Source: an uncultured Pedobacter sp. (GTDB lineage Bacteria; Bacteroidota; Bacteroidia; Sphingobacteriales; Sphingobacteriaceae). From it: a stretch of 42,765 nucleotides of DNA. Shown here one piece after another: positions 8,616 to 16,614 of the stretch. The translations under genes and the position numbers were made by a program. Below the pieces are notes generated by a model. The model was not told the origin of the DNA and searched no databases. It saw nothing but the letters and a program-made list of their open reading frames with translations. The stretch lies in NCBI GenBank assembly GCA_946478755.1, contig CAMLDJ010000017.1, positions 1-42,765 of the forward strand. Direction: 5' to 3'. How positions within the stretch are numbered: the stretch's first letter is position 1; every line of letters begins with the position of its first letter.

Positions 8616-9779
8616 TTAAAACAACAATTTATCGTTAACACTGCTGTGATGAAGCGCCGTATCGATAAATTTATATGCCTCCAGTCTTGTTTCCGGAGGG
8701 AAGTCGTGCCCGGCATCAGGATACCGCACCTGGAGATGGCTCTCTGCATTAAAGAACTTATAAACTCCAGACACATTCGCAATCCCTTCTTTCACACCCT
8801 TAACATCAAAATTTGCATCTCCTATTGGCGAGTTGGAAAAAAAAGGCCTTGGAGCCAGGGCGGCTATTGCCCCATCAAAATTAAATGGGACCTTCGCAGC
8901 ATCAAGATCATATTTATCCCTTATGAGCGGCATGTACCTTGTTTGCGCCCAGGGGCCCAGTTTCCCTCCGTGTTTTTTAGACACCTCCTCTCCTGCATTA
9001 TAATGCTCCATTAGCGTCCAGCCGCAGCTGGATACAATTACTTTTATACGAGGGTCAAATGCGCCAACAAAAATTGCATTATGTCCACCCAGGGAATGGC
9101 CGATTACCCCGATACGATCGGGATCAACATCTGTTCGCGATTGCAACAGGTCTACACACCGCATGTGGTTAAATATGGCCTTCATGGTTCCCGACTGGTA
9201 GCGGTCACATTCAAAATCATAATTTTTTAAATCCCCAAAGCTTGGATAATCCGGGGCAATGACCACATAGCCCCTTTGGGCAAGCTCTTTGGCATAGGCC
9301 CGGTTGGGTTTTGTATCAATACCACTGACTGCCAGTTTACCAAGTCCACTGGTACCATGGAGAACCAGCATGGCAGGCAGCTTTTTCAGCTTTCCGACTT
9401 GCTTCGGAATGTATAAATGGGCAGGAAGGGTTTCATTCTCAACCACAGTAAACCGAATGGTGTAACGCACATGATCAGCTTCGCTAACGCTATCTATTAA
9501 CTGTACCTTTAAATCGGGCAGATTTTTACGATCGGGCAGTTTACCCATTGCCTGCTCCATACCTTCGAGGATTTGCTGTCGCTTCCGCTGCCAATCGGGC
9601 AGGTGCTTGACCATAGTGGATTTTCCAGATCGATCCATAAAATAGAGCAGACTATCCTTCAGTCCGCCGCCACCACCACTGCATGTGGCGGGCAAGTTTA
9701 CAGCGTGGCTATTTCTTCCGGAGAAGATTACCATTAATATTGTAACAAGAAGCTTTGTGGTAAAATCCATGATCTTCAT
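8616..9779 (-). CDS. Exported alpha/beta hydrolase (dienelactone hydrolase / acetyl-esterase type)
   Basis: An exported serine hydrolase. Using the frame that can also start at 9824 (402 residues), the nucleophile elbow GHSLGG places the serine at residue 244; an Asp near 336-340 (GDANFD) and the His in DAGHDFPPE (373) complete the triad, and LVLHGTSG (154-161) forms the oxyanion side. I prefer the ATG at 9777-9779 because MKIMDFTTKLLVTILMVIFS then forms a clean Sec signal peptide ending near SHA; starting at 9824 adds 15 residues and leaves a leader of only about 20 bases. Relatives deacetylate sugars or open esters. It is a single-gene unit with its own promoter and operator, so removal of ester groups from the imported glycan is a fair inference. 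Confidence 0.85.
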   Translation of the reverse strand: MKIMDFTTKLLVTILMVIFSGRNSHAVNLPATCSGGGGGLKDSLLYFMDRSGKSTMVKHLPDWQRKRQQILEGMEQAMGKLPDRKNLPDLKVQLIDSVSEADHVRYTIRFTVVENETLPAHLYIPKQVGKLKKLPAMLVLHGTSGLGKLAVSGIDTKPNRAYAKELAQRGYVVIAPDYPSFGDLKNYDFECDRYQSGTMKAIFNHMRCVDLLQSRTDVDPDRIGVIGHSLGGHNAIFVGAFDPRIKVIVSSCGWTLMEHYNAGEEVSKKHGGKLGPWAQTRYMPLIRDKYDLDAAKVPFNFDGAIAALAPRPFFSNSPIGDANFDVKGVKEGIANVSGVYKFFNAESHLQVRYPDAGHDFPPETRLEAYKFIDTALHHSSVNDKLLF

Positions 9780-9836
9780 AATAACAATCTTATTTCCCGA
9801 TATAAACAACCGCGTCAGCTGCATTTTTGTATTTAC

Positions 9837-9878
9837 GGTTACGTACCCTAATATACATCAATGTTTTTAAAAAACAAA
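9837..9878 (-). promoter_or_regulatory. Promoter with overlapping operator for the alpha/beta hydrolase gene
   Basis: On the minus strand TTTG (9875-9878), 19 bases, then TATATTAG (9848-9855), immediately followed by the operator GGGTACGTAACC (9837-9848). The operator covers the expected transcription start. The 12-mer is identical to the one before the ECF sigma gene. Confidence 0.65.
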
Positions 9879-9949
9879 CCTAAATCATATTATTTTATCA
9901 TTAACGCTGTGTAAATAAAGACTTTATACCGATTTAGAGGGCTTCAGGC

Positions 9950-12091
9950 CTATACACTCAGCATTTCGGCATAAACTTTCATACCATTTAAGTTAACATC
10001 AATAATGGTATAGCCGGTTTTCGACTTATGCGTCAGCACTTCTTTGTGTTCATCGCCCAGTTCCGGACTCATTATCTTCAGATCCGGAAGCTTTAACTTA
10101 GCAGTATTGATCTCGAACTGCAACGCATTGTTCAGAATTTTTGAGCCGATATCTGCCAGAATGCTAATGCCTGCATTGTCTTTGATCACCGGGTGCGGAA
10201 TACCAGTGAGTGCGGTATTCATCAAATGGATAACGGGCTTGCCATGATAGGTTCTTACCCTGGCTACCCAGCCTTTTTCTCCTGAAATCTGGCGCAAAAC
10301 AGGCTTCAAAAATCCTTTATTAATCATTTCAGCCAACACGTCTGATTTCGTTATAGAGCCTGTAATCACCAGATTTTTATAATCTGTGTTGATCAATTGG
10401 TCTGATAAGGGATTTGTCCGCTTAAAACCTTTCTCATCATGCGTACCAAAAGGAAAAGATATCCATGCCTTGCCACCAGCAGTAAGATAGGATTGAATGG
10501 CTTTAAACTGTAGTTCAGAGACACAACCTACCCCATCCAGAATTAAAGGGCTTGCTTCTCTCCTCAACGATGCGGAGTCTGCAAGCTCTTCATACCGTAC
10601 AAAACGATAACCAATGTTGTTTTCAAGCAGCTTTTTTGACCAGGCCTTTGCATGATCCCAATGCTCCAAACCATCTGTCCCTTTCCATCCGTTATCTTTA
10701 CAAAACTTATTATTTACAACTCTGACTTCAACTAAATCCTTCCCGTCCTGAGGTTTAAGATCGTTGTGTTTGACTTCCCATAAATTGGAAGGTCGTATCA
10801 CATCCTCCATTTCCATCGCATCAGCAGGATCTTCTTCAAGCCTTTGGTTGTGTGTGCTGCTCCAGTTGGCAACACCCCAGAACCGGCTCAATGCCCAGCC
10901 CAGATAACCACCTTTTTCATAGATGGTATAACTTAAGGCCATAGCGGGTGCATTGCCCCGTTTATCAGCAATATCTTTTTGGTTCAGTGCCTCTGCATCC
11001 ATTTTTACCCAGTCAACACTCTTCACATTGGTACCCACGTTTTCGAGCATAAAAAAATCAAGGTGCGGGGCCATTTTTTCCAGGTCAAGCGAAATGCCGT
11101 TGAGTGCAATAGGCCCGGTGCTGGAGCAACAGGACATCAAGGGTTTATCGCCGACAATATTCTTGATCATTTTAACATGATCTACGATCACATCAGTTTT
11201 CATTCTTAACCAATCTCTGAATGCAGGATTTTCATAATTACCCCACTGCAGCATCGGCTTTTTCACATCCCCCCAGAATTCCTTTTCGCCAAAGGCAGGA
11301 ATTTCATGCCCATAATCTTTTTTAAACCGCTCCCGGCAGTACTTACAGCCGCAAGTGGTAAGGCCTGAATAGTCGCACATGTCATCTACTTCTATTCCAT
11401 CCAGGGGAACTTCCTTGAAAAGTCTTTCCAGGTACTTTGCATGCATATTCAAAAAGCCTGGGTTATTGTGGCAAAAGGTTTCCATCTGATATTGCCGGGC
11501 GTATCCCCTGCTCCCGTCACGAATATCTACTTCGCAGATATCCTTAAAGAAATATCCCTCATATTGCGCAAATTCGGCGGCCTTCGCGTCATGGAACAAC
11601 AGCACATGATGCCGCTGGCCACGATGCAGTTTCCTGAATTCCTCCTGCCCGCGGGGTCTTTCCACATGGTTGCAGGAATAATGGTCCATAAATTTGATAT
11701 CGTATTTGTGGAGCTCATCGCATACATTGGCCATGTAGCCATGCAGCTGACCAAAATAATTAGAAAAATCGAAACGGATATGCCAGCCATAGTGAATGGC
11801 CATGTCTATTTTAGCTTCAGCAAAGGCAGCGGCCCTTCGCTTTATATTGTCTACAACCTTTTTTTGTGACCATTGCAGGTCTTCTATCGTTACCCACCAA
11901 CTGGCAGTCCGGCGCGGAACGAATGGTACGGAAGGCCCCTGGCTTCGGGGTAAGGTCAATTTTCTGGGATCGGCAGCAACCGATTCGGAACCATAAGCAT
12001 GAGCAGAAGAAAAGCTATCTGCCAGCACCAGTCCGAAACCGGTTAACGACATCTTTTTTATAAAGTCCCGGCGATCATTTGTATGTTTCAT
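9950..12091 (-). CDS. Tat-exported glycoside-hydrolase-like TIM-barrel protein (GHL6-like)
   Basis: A 713-residue protein with a twin-arginine signal: NDRRDFIKKMSLTGFGLVLA, cleaved near AHA (about 32). Residues about 60-380 look like a TIM barrel of the hypothetical glycosyl hydrolase 6 / alpha-amylase-like type: AIHYGWHIRFDF, then DGIEVDDMCD (231-240), where the acidic residues sit where catalytic residues are expected, followed by CGCKYCRERF (247-256), a Cys cluster often seen in this group. The rest (about 450-650) resembles the glutamine-amidotransferase-like domain that follows the barrel in related glycosidases (LTAGGKAWISFPFG). Substrate unknown. It has its own operator at 12202-12213 and lies divergent from the plus-strand gene. 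Confident of an exported glycosidase fold, not of the activity. Confidence 0.7.
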   Translation of the reverse strand: MKHTNDRRDFIKKMSLTGFGLVLADSFSSAHAYGSESVAADPRKLTLPRSQGPSVPFVPRRTASWWVTIEDLQWSQKKVVDNIKRRAAAFAEAKIDMAIHYGWHIRFDFSNYFGQLHGYMANVCDELHKYDIKFMDHYSCNHVERPRGQEEFRKLHRGQRHHVLLFHDAKAAEFAQYEGYFFKDICEVDIRDGSRGYARQYQMETFCHNNPGFLNMHAKYLERLFKEVPLDGIEVDDMCDYSGLTTCGCKYCRERFKKDYGHEIPAFGEKEFWGDVKKPMLQWGNYENPAFRDWLRMKTDVIVDHVKMIKNIVGDKPLMSCCSSTGPIALNGISLDLEKMAPHLDFFMLENVGTNVKSVDWVKMDAEALNQKDIADKRGNAPAMALSYTIYEKGGYLGWALSRFWGVANWSSTHNQRLEEDPADAMEMEDVIRPSNLWEVKHNDLKPQDGKDLVEVRVVNNKFCKDNGWKGTDGLEHWDHAKAWSKKLLENNIGYRFVRYEELADSASLRREASPLILDGVGCVSELQFKAIQSYLTAGGKAWISFPFGTHDEKGFKRTNPLSDQLINTDYKNLVITGSITKSDVLAEMINKGFLKPVLRQISGEKGWVARVRTYHGKPVIHLMNTALTGIPHPVIKDNAGISILADIGSKILNNALQFEINTAKLKLPDLKIMSPELGDEHKEVLTHKSKTGYTIIDVNLNGMKVYAEMLSV

Positions 12092-12201
12092 TGATGTTGT
12101 TTATGCGATTTAAATACTACGAACCAATTCAATAAAAATAATTCAGACACTCCCCGTATATCCCTTGTTCTGAAGTTGATGATACTAATATAATAACAAT
12201 T

Positions 12202-12220
12202 GTGTACGTTACCGATATTA
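12202..12220 (-). promoter_or_regulatory. Operator and -7-like element between divergent genes
   Basis: GTGTACGTTACC (12202-12213, plus strand) equals the reverse complement of the site at 1215-1226. On the minus strand TAATATCG (12213-12220) precedes it, as at the other sites. It sits about 110 bases before the glycosidase gene and about 90 before the plus-strand gene at 12302, so it could control both. Confidence 0.55.
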
Positions 12221-12301
12221 ATTTAAAAAAAATTATATTTGTTTATTCAAGCGCAGTTCCGGCCCTAATTATCTGATACAATTAACCTTAAGTCAAACAC
12301 G

Positions 12302-13807
12302 ATGAACAATATTGGAATTTTAATGGCAATGGCCTGCATGACCTGTTGCATACCGCCCGACGGGGTAGAGATTTCGCGCAGCCGTGCAGATCACCTGATC
12401 TCCATGCTACCAAAAGACGACCCCTGGGAACGGATGCCTGATGCCAGCAGTATTGCCTGGCATGAATCAGCTACGCTGAGTACCCTTGTGAGTATGTATG
12501 AGGCTACAAATGATTCCAGATATCTGGAAGACCTGGCCAGAAGGGGCGATCGATTGCTGGCTCACAGGGATGACAGACGAGGGGTAACTGATGGGTCAGG
12601 AAAAAGCAGACCTGCCTGGAGCATGGGTTTCAAATATGTAGTTGCAAAAGGGCAGCTGCAGGACAAAAATGGCAAACCGGTGATCAGCATCCGTTCAACA
12701 CCCTATTCCAACAACCAACTTACACGGGTGAAAATTTTACCATCCGGATCACAACCGGAAAGGTTTACTCTTAAGGTGAGCAATGCGTATTGGAAACGGG
12801 AGGAAACGTTTGCCGATGTAAGTATGGATGCTACCGACACCCGTTTTGTTGAAAAAATAGTAAACGATCCGATGGCGCCTTATTCTTCAGCGGCCGGAGT
12901 CTATACCGATAAATCGAATCTGATTTCTATAAGTGTTACAGACAACAGGACTCCGGCATCCCAGATCATTACACTTGACCCGATTCCGCTGGCCTATATG
13001 GGCTACATCGGAATTATCTATACCCCCCTGCTCCGCTTTGCCGAATTGGTGAAGAAGCGCCCTGAAGTCGGTCACTTACTTCCGGTCGCAACGCGTTTCA
13101 TTAGGGCGGCCGAGGAATCCTATGCGGATGCTTCGGGAAGACTTTGGCGAAATGGCCCTGGTCAGGAAGAAGGTTATTATTTGACCTGCGAAAAGGGAGA
13201 ATCTTTTCCGGCCGACAATGTAGGCGCTCCTTTTAACTATCTGGGCCGGCATGTGTGTGCAGAGCTGTCCCTGTACCGGCTAACAGGAAAACAGGCCTAC
13301 CTCGAAAGATCCAGAAAAATGTGTAACCTATTAAAAAACAGGCTGCAATACAAACCGAAAACAGATTTGTATGTATGGAATTATTGGTACGAACCAATGA
13401 CTACAAAAGGCTGGGTTCCGGAAGACCAGCTTTCGTCTAATGTGAAGTATTTTAGGGGTGCTGCCCATGTAGAAGACATTTCTCATGGTGCATTAGATAT
13501 TTCCATGATCGTTGCAGCACAGGAAGCGGGAATTGTTTTTGACCAGCGGGATGTGAAACGCTTTGCGAACACCTTACTGGTAAATGTGCTGACGGCTGAT
13601 CGAAAGGGAGTAAAACGAAAAGTGGATGGGGGTGCCGAACATCCTGCGTATTTCCAGGCGCTTCATGGCTGGCTCGACCTGGCCGGAGCTAATCCAGAAG
13701 TTTACCATGCCATACGCCAGACTTACCTGAACAGGGATGAGGAAAGTCTGGCGATCTGTGCCAACCTGTTAAAATGGGAGCGTAAACTTAAGCACATCCG
13801 AAATTAA
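12302..13807 (+). CDS. Secreted protein of unknown function, probable alpha/alpha-toroid fold
   Basis: A 501-residue protein not confidently assigned to a family. The N-terminus has a short hydrophobic stretch with several Cys (LMAMACMTCC), suggesting a lipoprotein or weak signal peptide. Repeating helix pairs such as TLSTLVSMYEATNDSRYLEDLARRG (about 57-81), HVCAELSLYRLTGKQAYLERSRKM (about 317-340) and ISHGALDISMIVAAQEAG (about 394-411) are typical of alpha/alpha barrels of unsaturated-glycan hydrolases, C5-epimerase-type and lyase-type enzymes; a beta-rich section lies between about 110 and 220. It is the only plus-strand gene in the locus, shares the intergenic operator, and its stop codon overlaps that of the convergent amidohydrolase gene. 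Role in glycan processing is inferred from context only. Confidence 0.7.
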   Translation: MNNIGILMAMACMTCCIPPDGVEISRSRADHLISMLPKDDPWERMPDASSIAWHESATLSTLVSMYEATNDSRYLEDLARRGDRLLAHRDDRRGVTDGSGKSRPAWSMGFKYVVAKGQLQDKNGKPVISIRSTPYSNNQLTRVKILPSGSQPERFTLKVSNAYWKREETFADVSMDATDTRFVEKIVNDPMAPYSSAAGVYTDKSNLISISVTDNRTPASQIITLDPIPLAYMGYIGIIYTPLLRFAELVKKRPEVGHLLPVATRFIRAAEESYADASGRLWRNGPGQEEGYYLTCEKGESFPADNVGAPFNYLGRHVCAELSLYRLTGKQAYLERSRKMCNLLKNRLQYKPKTDLYVWNYWYEPMTTKGWVPEDQLSSNVKYFRGAAHVEDISHGALDISMIVAAQEAGIVFDQRDVKRFANTLLVNVLTADRKGVKRKVDGGAEHPAYFQALHGWLDLAGANPEVYHAIRQTYLNRDEESLAICANLLKWERKLKHIRN

Positions 13808-14610
13808 ATGCCCATAAACTTTTTGGCATTCCCCGATCTCAAAAGCTCTTTGGTGGCCTCATCGGCTTCTGTATCACGCAGTGATTCTATTCGCAGCTGC
13901 CCCGTGAGGTAATCCAGAATAGGAGCATGCGTACCAAAGGCAAATTTGTCTTTCCCGTAATTTTTTATAAAATCAGCCATATTGGTAATTGACCTCCCTG
14001 AAGTATCAATGATTAAATTCGCTTTTTTTACGAGATTCATTTCTTCTTCGTTCAAGGCCGCATTATTGGCAAAATTCAGGATCATGTATTTTGCATCGGG
14101 AACAGCTTTTACAATTGGAAGGATACTTTTCATGTTCCATTCTGGTTTAGGCGTACCGACCACATAATCAATATCCATCCAGGAGCGCTGCCTGCTGTCT
14201 ACCATCCTGAAATTGAATGCCACGGGCAGTCCAGAGTCACGAACACGTTTCACCAGTTCTACACAAGCGGGATCTACGATATCAAAATCGTGGTATTTGG
14301 GATAGATGCGAACCCCTTTAAACCCTAGCTTGTTCACGCACACATCCAGGTCGTCTTTCCATCCGGCGTATATAGGATTAATTACCGCAAAAGGAATAAA
14401 GCGATCCCGAAATCGCTTGTTTGACCTGATCTCCTCAATCAGTTCTTCATTGGCCGACTGGGTATTTTTATAAAAAATACCATTCAGGTTGCTAATTACC
14501 GAAATATCAACTCCAAATTTATTCATTCGTTCCAGCAATGCTGCACAGGTATTGTATTTGAGCTGCTGAAATGGCCAGTGGCCAACATATGCATTTATAT
14601 CAATCAACAT
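13804..14610 (-). CDS. Amidohydrolase-fold protein lacking the metal ligands
   Basis: A 268-residue protein of the amidohydrolase 2 (COG2159-like) fold, without a signal peptide. The usual N-terminal metal motif HxH is replaced: the first strand reads IDINAYVGHWP (3-13). The later ligand positions also differ from the two neighbours upstream: FNFRM where they have HTHAE/HMHAH, LNFANNA where they have HAHIGG, and FGTHAPI where they have the metal-binding FGSDN. So it either uses other residues or is a non-catalytic relative; many uncharacterised family members share this GHWP start. It is the last gene of the long operon, its start overlaps the preceding gene by 11 bases, and its TAA shares bases with the stop of the convergent gene. 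Confidence 0.85.
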   Translation of the reverse strand: MLIDINAYVGHWPFQQLKYNTCAALLERMNKFGVDISVISNLNGIFYKNTQSANEELIEEIRSNKRFRDRFIPFAVINPIYAGWKDDLDVCVNKLGFKGVRIYPKYHDFDIVDPACVELVKRVRDSGLPVAFNFRMVDSRQRSWMDIDYVVGTPKPEWNMKSILPIVKAVPDAKYMILNFANNAALNEEEMNLVKKANLIIDTSGRSITNMADFIKNYGKDKFAFGTHAPILDYLTGQLRIESLRDTEADEATKELLRSGNAKKFMGI

Positions 14611-15574
14611 GATGACCTCCTTTTCTTAAAATATTGTTAAAGTTTTCAAAGAATATCTTCTTCCGTTGTGCTTCATTTAAGTTAGAAGCCAGAATTTTGC
14701 CCACACTCTGGTAGTAACAGTTATCAGAACCGAAAAGAAGCCGGTCTTCGCCCAGCTGCTGAAGGGCAAAATTGATCATATGCTCTTCATTGTTACTTCC
14801 GGAAGTATCCACATACACATTCGGACTGTTCTTTAAAGCTTTACACATATACTCCCAATCGCCCCCGCCGCCAATGTGTGCATGCTGGAACATCGCTTCA
14901 GGATATCGTCTGGCAATCTCCACAAAATCTTCTGGGATGGACACGTTTTTAGGCTTGTTGCCATTGTATTTCATGCGGTAACCTCCAACCCCAAGCTGCG
15001 TTTCAGCATGGGTATGGATGATCATTTTCAGGTCGATCATTTTTTCCACAATGGGATAGAACGCAGGGTCGCTGATTTTTGTCTGATAATAAGTTTTGGC
15101 CCCCACCATTCCCTGATCAACGCAGCGCCTGATCTCATCAAGCGACGCTTTCAGATGAACCGGGTTAAAGGTGAAACTCCCTGTAAACCGATCCGGGTAG
15201 AGCTTCATCACCCCCAGAATAATGTTGTTGTGATCGATAAATGCTTCCGGACTGGCATCAGGAATGCCTTTGATCAGCTTGGTTACGGGTTTGGAAAGGA
15301 TCAGCTTCCGGATATTAAACCGTTCTGCATAATCGATGAGGATCGCTGCAAACTTTTTTTGAGCCACCGGATTACTGTTCCCCAGGTCAACATGCACATG
15401 CGCATCTATCTTCGGATACTTCAACATCTCTTTTACGATATCGTATTTAGCTGATGTCGGGCCTGACGTAATCTGCACGGCCGTGTCTTTTGAATTGATT
15501 CCAAAAAGACTTTCTGTTACCAATAGTCCTGCTGCCGAAAGTCCGGTGCCGGCTAAAAATTTTCTTCGGTCCAT
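14600..15574 (-). CDS. Tat-exported amidohydrolase family protein, paralogue 1
   Basis: A 324-residue TIM-barrel metal hydrolase. The N-terminus MDRRKFLAGTGLSAAGLLVT is a twin-arginine signal, so it is folded and metal-loaded before export. Metal ligands are intact: KIDAHVHVDLG (His59, His61), HTHAE on a middle strand, HAHIGGGGDWEY, and the Asp in FGSDN. The family (amidohydrolase 2) includes sugar lactonases and decarboxylases; a periplasmic lactonase acting after the sugar dehydrogenase-like proteins of the same operon would fit, but this is inference. It is a tandem paralogue of the next gene upstream, with only 10 bases between them, and overlaps the next gene downstream. Confidence 0.88.
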   Translation of the reverse strand: MDRRKFLAGTGLSAAGLLVTESLFGINSKDTAVQITSGPTSAKYDIVKEMLKYPKIDAHVHVDLGNSNPVAQKKFAAILIDYAERFNIRKLILSKPVTKLIKGIPDASPEAFIDHNNIILGVMKLYPDRFTGSFTFNPVHLKASLDEIRRCVDQGMVGAKTYYQTKISDPAFYPIVEKMIDLKMIIHTHAETQLGVGGYRMKYNGNKPKNVSIPEDFVEIARRYPEAMFQHAHIGGGGDWEYMCKALKNSPNVYVDTSGSNNEEHMINFALQQLGEDRLLFGSDNCYYQSVGKILASNLNEAQRKKIFFENFNNILRKGGHHVD

Positions 15575-15584
15575 TTAAATTTAT

Positions 15585-16529
15585 TTACATTAAAAAATTT
15601 CTGCCCGACTTTTTGAGGATGTTGTTGTAGTTCTCAAAAAACACTTTATTCTTCTGTTTTTCACTGAGATTTGACGCGAGGACCCTACCGACACTCTGAT
15701 AGTAGCAATTGTCCGATCCGTAGAATAATCTGTCCTCTCCCAGGATGCTCATAGCACCATCAATCATGTTTTCCGGATTATTACTGCCCGAGACATCCAC
15801 ATAAATATTGGGATGATTTCTAAACGACTTGCATGCATACTCCCAGTCTCCACCACCGCCAATATGTGCGTATTGAAACATGGCTTCGGGATATCGCCGG
15901 GCGATGTCTACAAAGTCCTCGGGAATGGATGTATTTGGTTTGCTTTTGCTATCATATTTCATCCGGTAGCCCCCAAAACCCAGCTGGCAATGCGCATGCA
16001 TGTGAATAATCATTTTTAAATCAATAAACCGCTCTATGATCGGGTAAAAAAGTGGGTGGTTAATTTTAACCTGGTGATATACTTTTAAACCGACCATGCC
16101 TTCGCCAATACAGCGTCTGATCTCTTCCAGTGATTCTTTTTGATAATTTACATTGAGCGTAAGCTGCCCTGTGAACCTCTCGGGATATTGCTTCATCACT
16201 TTGATCACTAGGTTATTGTAATTCCTGAAATCATCAGGCCGGCCCTCACCACTTGTAATGGGCCTGGAAATGATCATTTTGTTGATCCCAAATTTCTCGG
16301 CAAATTCTATATTCCCTTCCGGCCCTCCATCAAATAAGTGAACGTGGTTGTGTGCATCTATTTTCCTGTATTTCAAAACCTCGTTCATGATGTTGTAACG
16401 GCTTTCCGCAATGGCTTCAGGAGAACTTTGTGGTTCGGAGACCGAAGCCTGTCCTGAGCCCGGTCCGGAAAGCATTATTCCTGCAGTTGAAAGCGCCGTT
16501 GCCCTGATGAATTTCCTTCGGTTAATCAT
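15585..16529 (-). CDS. Tat-exported amidohydrolase family protein, paralogue 2
   Basis: A 314-residue relative of the following gene, sharing long stretches such as IPEDFV-IARRYPEAMFQ and AHIGGGGDWEY and the end FGSDN/YGSDNCYYQSVG. Twin-arginine signal: INRRKFIRATALSTAGIML. Metal ligands: KIDAHNHVH (His60, His62), HMHAH, HAHIGG, and Asp in YGSDN. The spacing after the first ligand pair differs from paralogue 1 (a shorter loop after HLFDGG), which may mean a different substrate. It lies 85 bases after the beta-propeller gene, the largest gap within the operon after its first gene, without a clear terminator or promoter there. Confidence 0.88.
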   Translation of the reverse strand: MINRRKFIRATALSTAGIMLSGPGSGQASVSEPQSSPEAIAESRYNIMNEVLKYRKIDAHNHVHLFDGGPEGNIEFAEKFGINKMIISRPITSGEGRPDDFRNYNNLVIKVMKQYPERFTGQLTLNVNYQKESLEEIRRCIGEGMVGLKVYHQVKINHPLFYPIIERFIDLKMIIHMHAHCQLGFGGYRMKYDSKSKPNTSIPEDFVDIARRYPEAMFQYAHIGGGGDWEYACKSFRNHPNIYVDVSGSNNPENMIDGAMSILGEDRLFYGSDNCYYQSVGRVLASNLSEKQKNKVFFENYNNILKKSGRNFLM

Positions 16530-16614
16530 ATTTTACAACAGTGTTTTTAATAAAATCAAGTCGACTGGTCGTATTCAATGTGTTAATTCTTTATCAGCCT
16601 TAAATCACCTTCCA

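Noticed and set aside
8490..9014. 174-codon open frame on the plus strand
   Set aside because: It runs antisense through the well-supported alpha/beta hydrolase gene, its translation has no recognisable domain, and it would cover the promoter region of the SusC gene.
11441..11869. 142-codon open frame on the plus strand, with an 87-codon one opposite
   Set aside because: Both lie inside the GHL6-like gene in other frames, and the main frame holds conserved acidic and Cys motifs there.
14876..15454. 192-codon open frame on the plus strand
   Set aside because: It is antisense to the amidohydrolase gene whose metal motifs are intact; its His-rich sequence is a mirror of the sense gene.
14600..16529. 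Assembly duplication of one amidohydrolase gene
   Set aside because: The two copies differ throughout, including loop lengths and signal peptides, so they are old paralogues.
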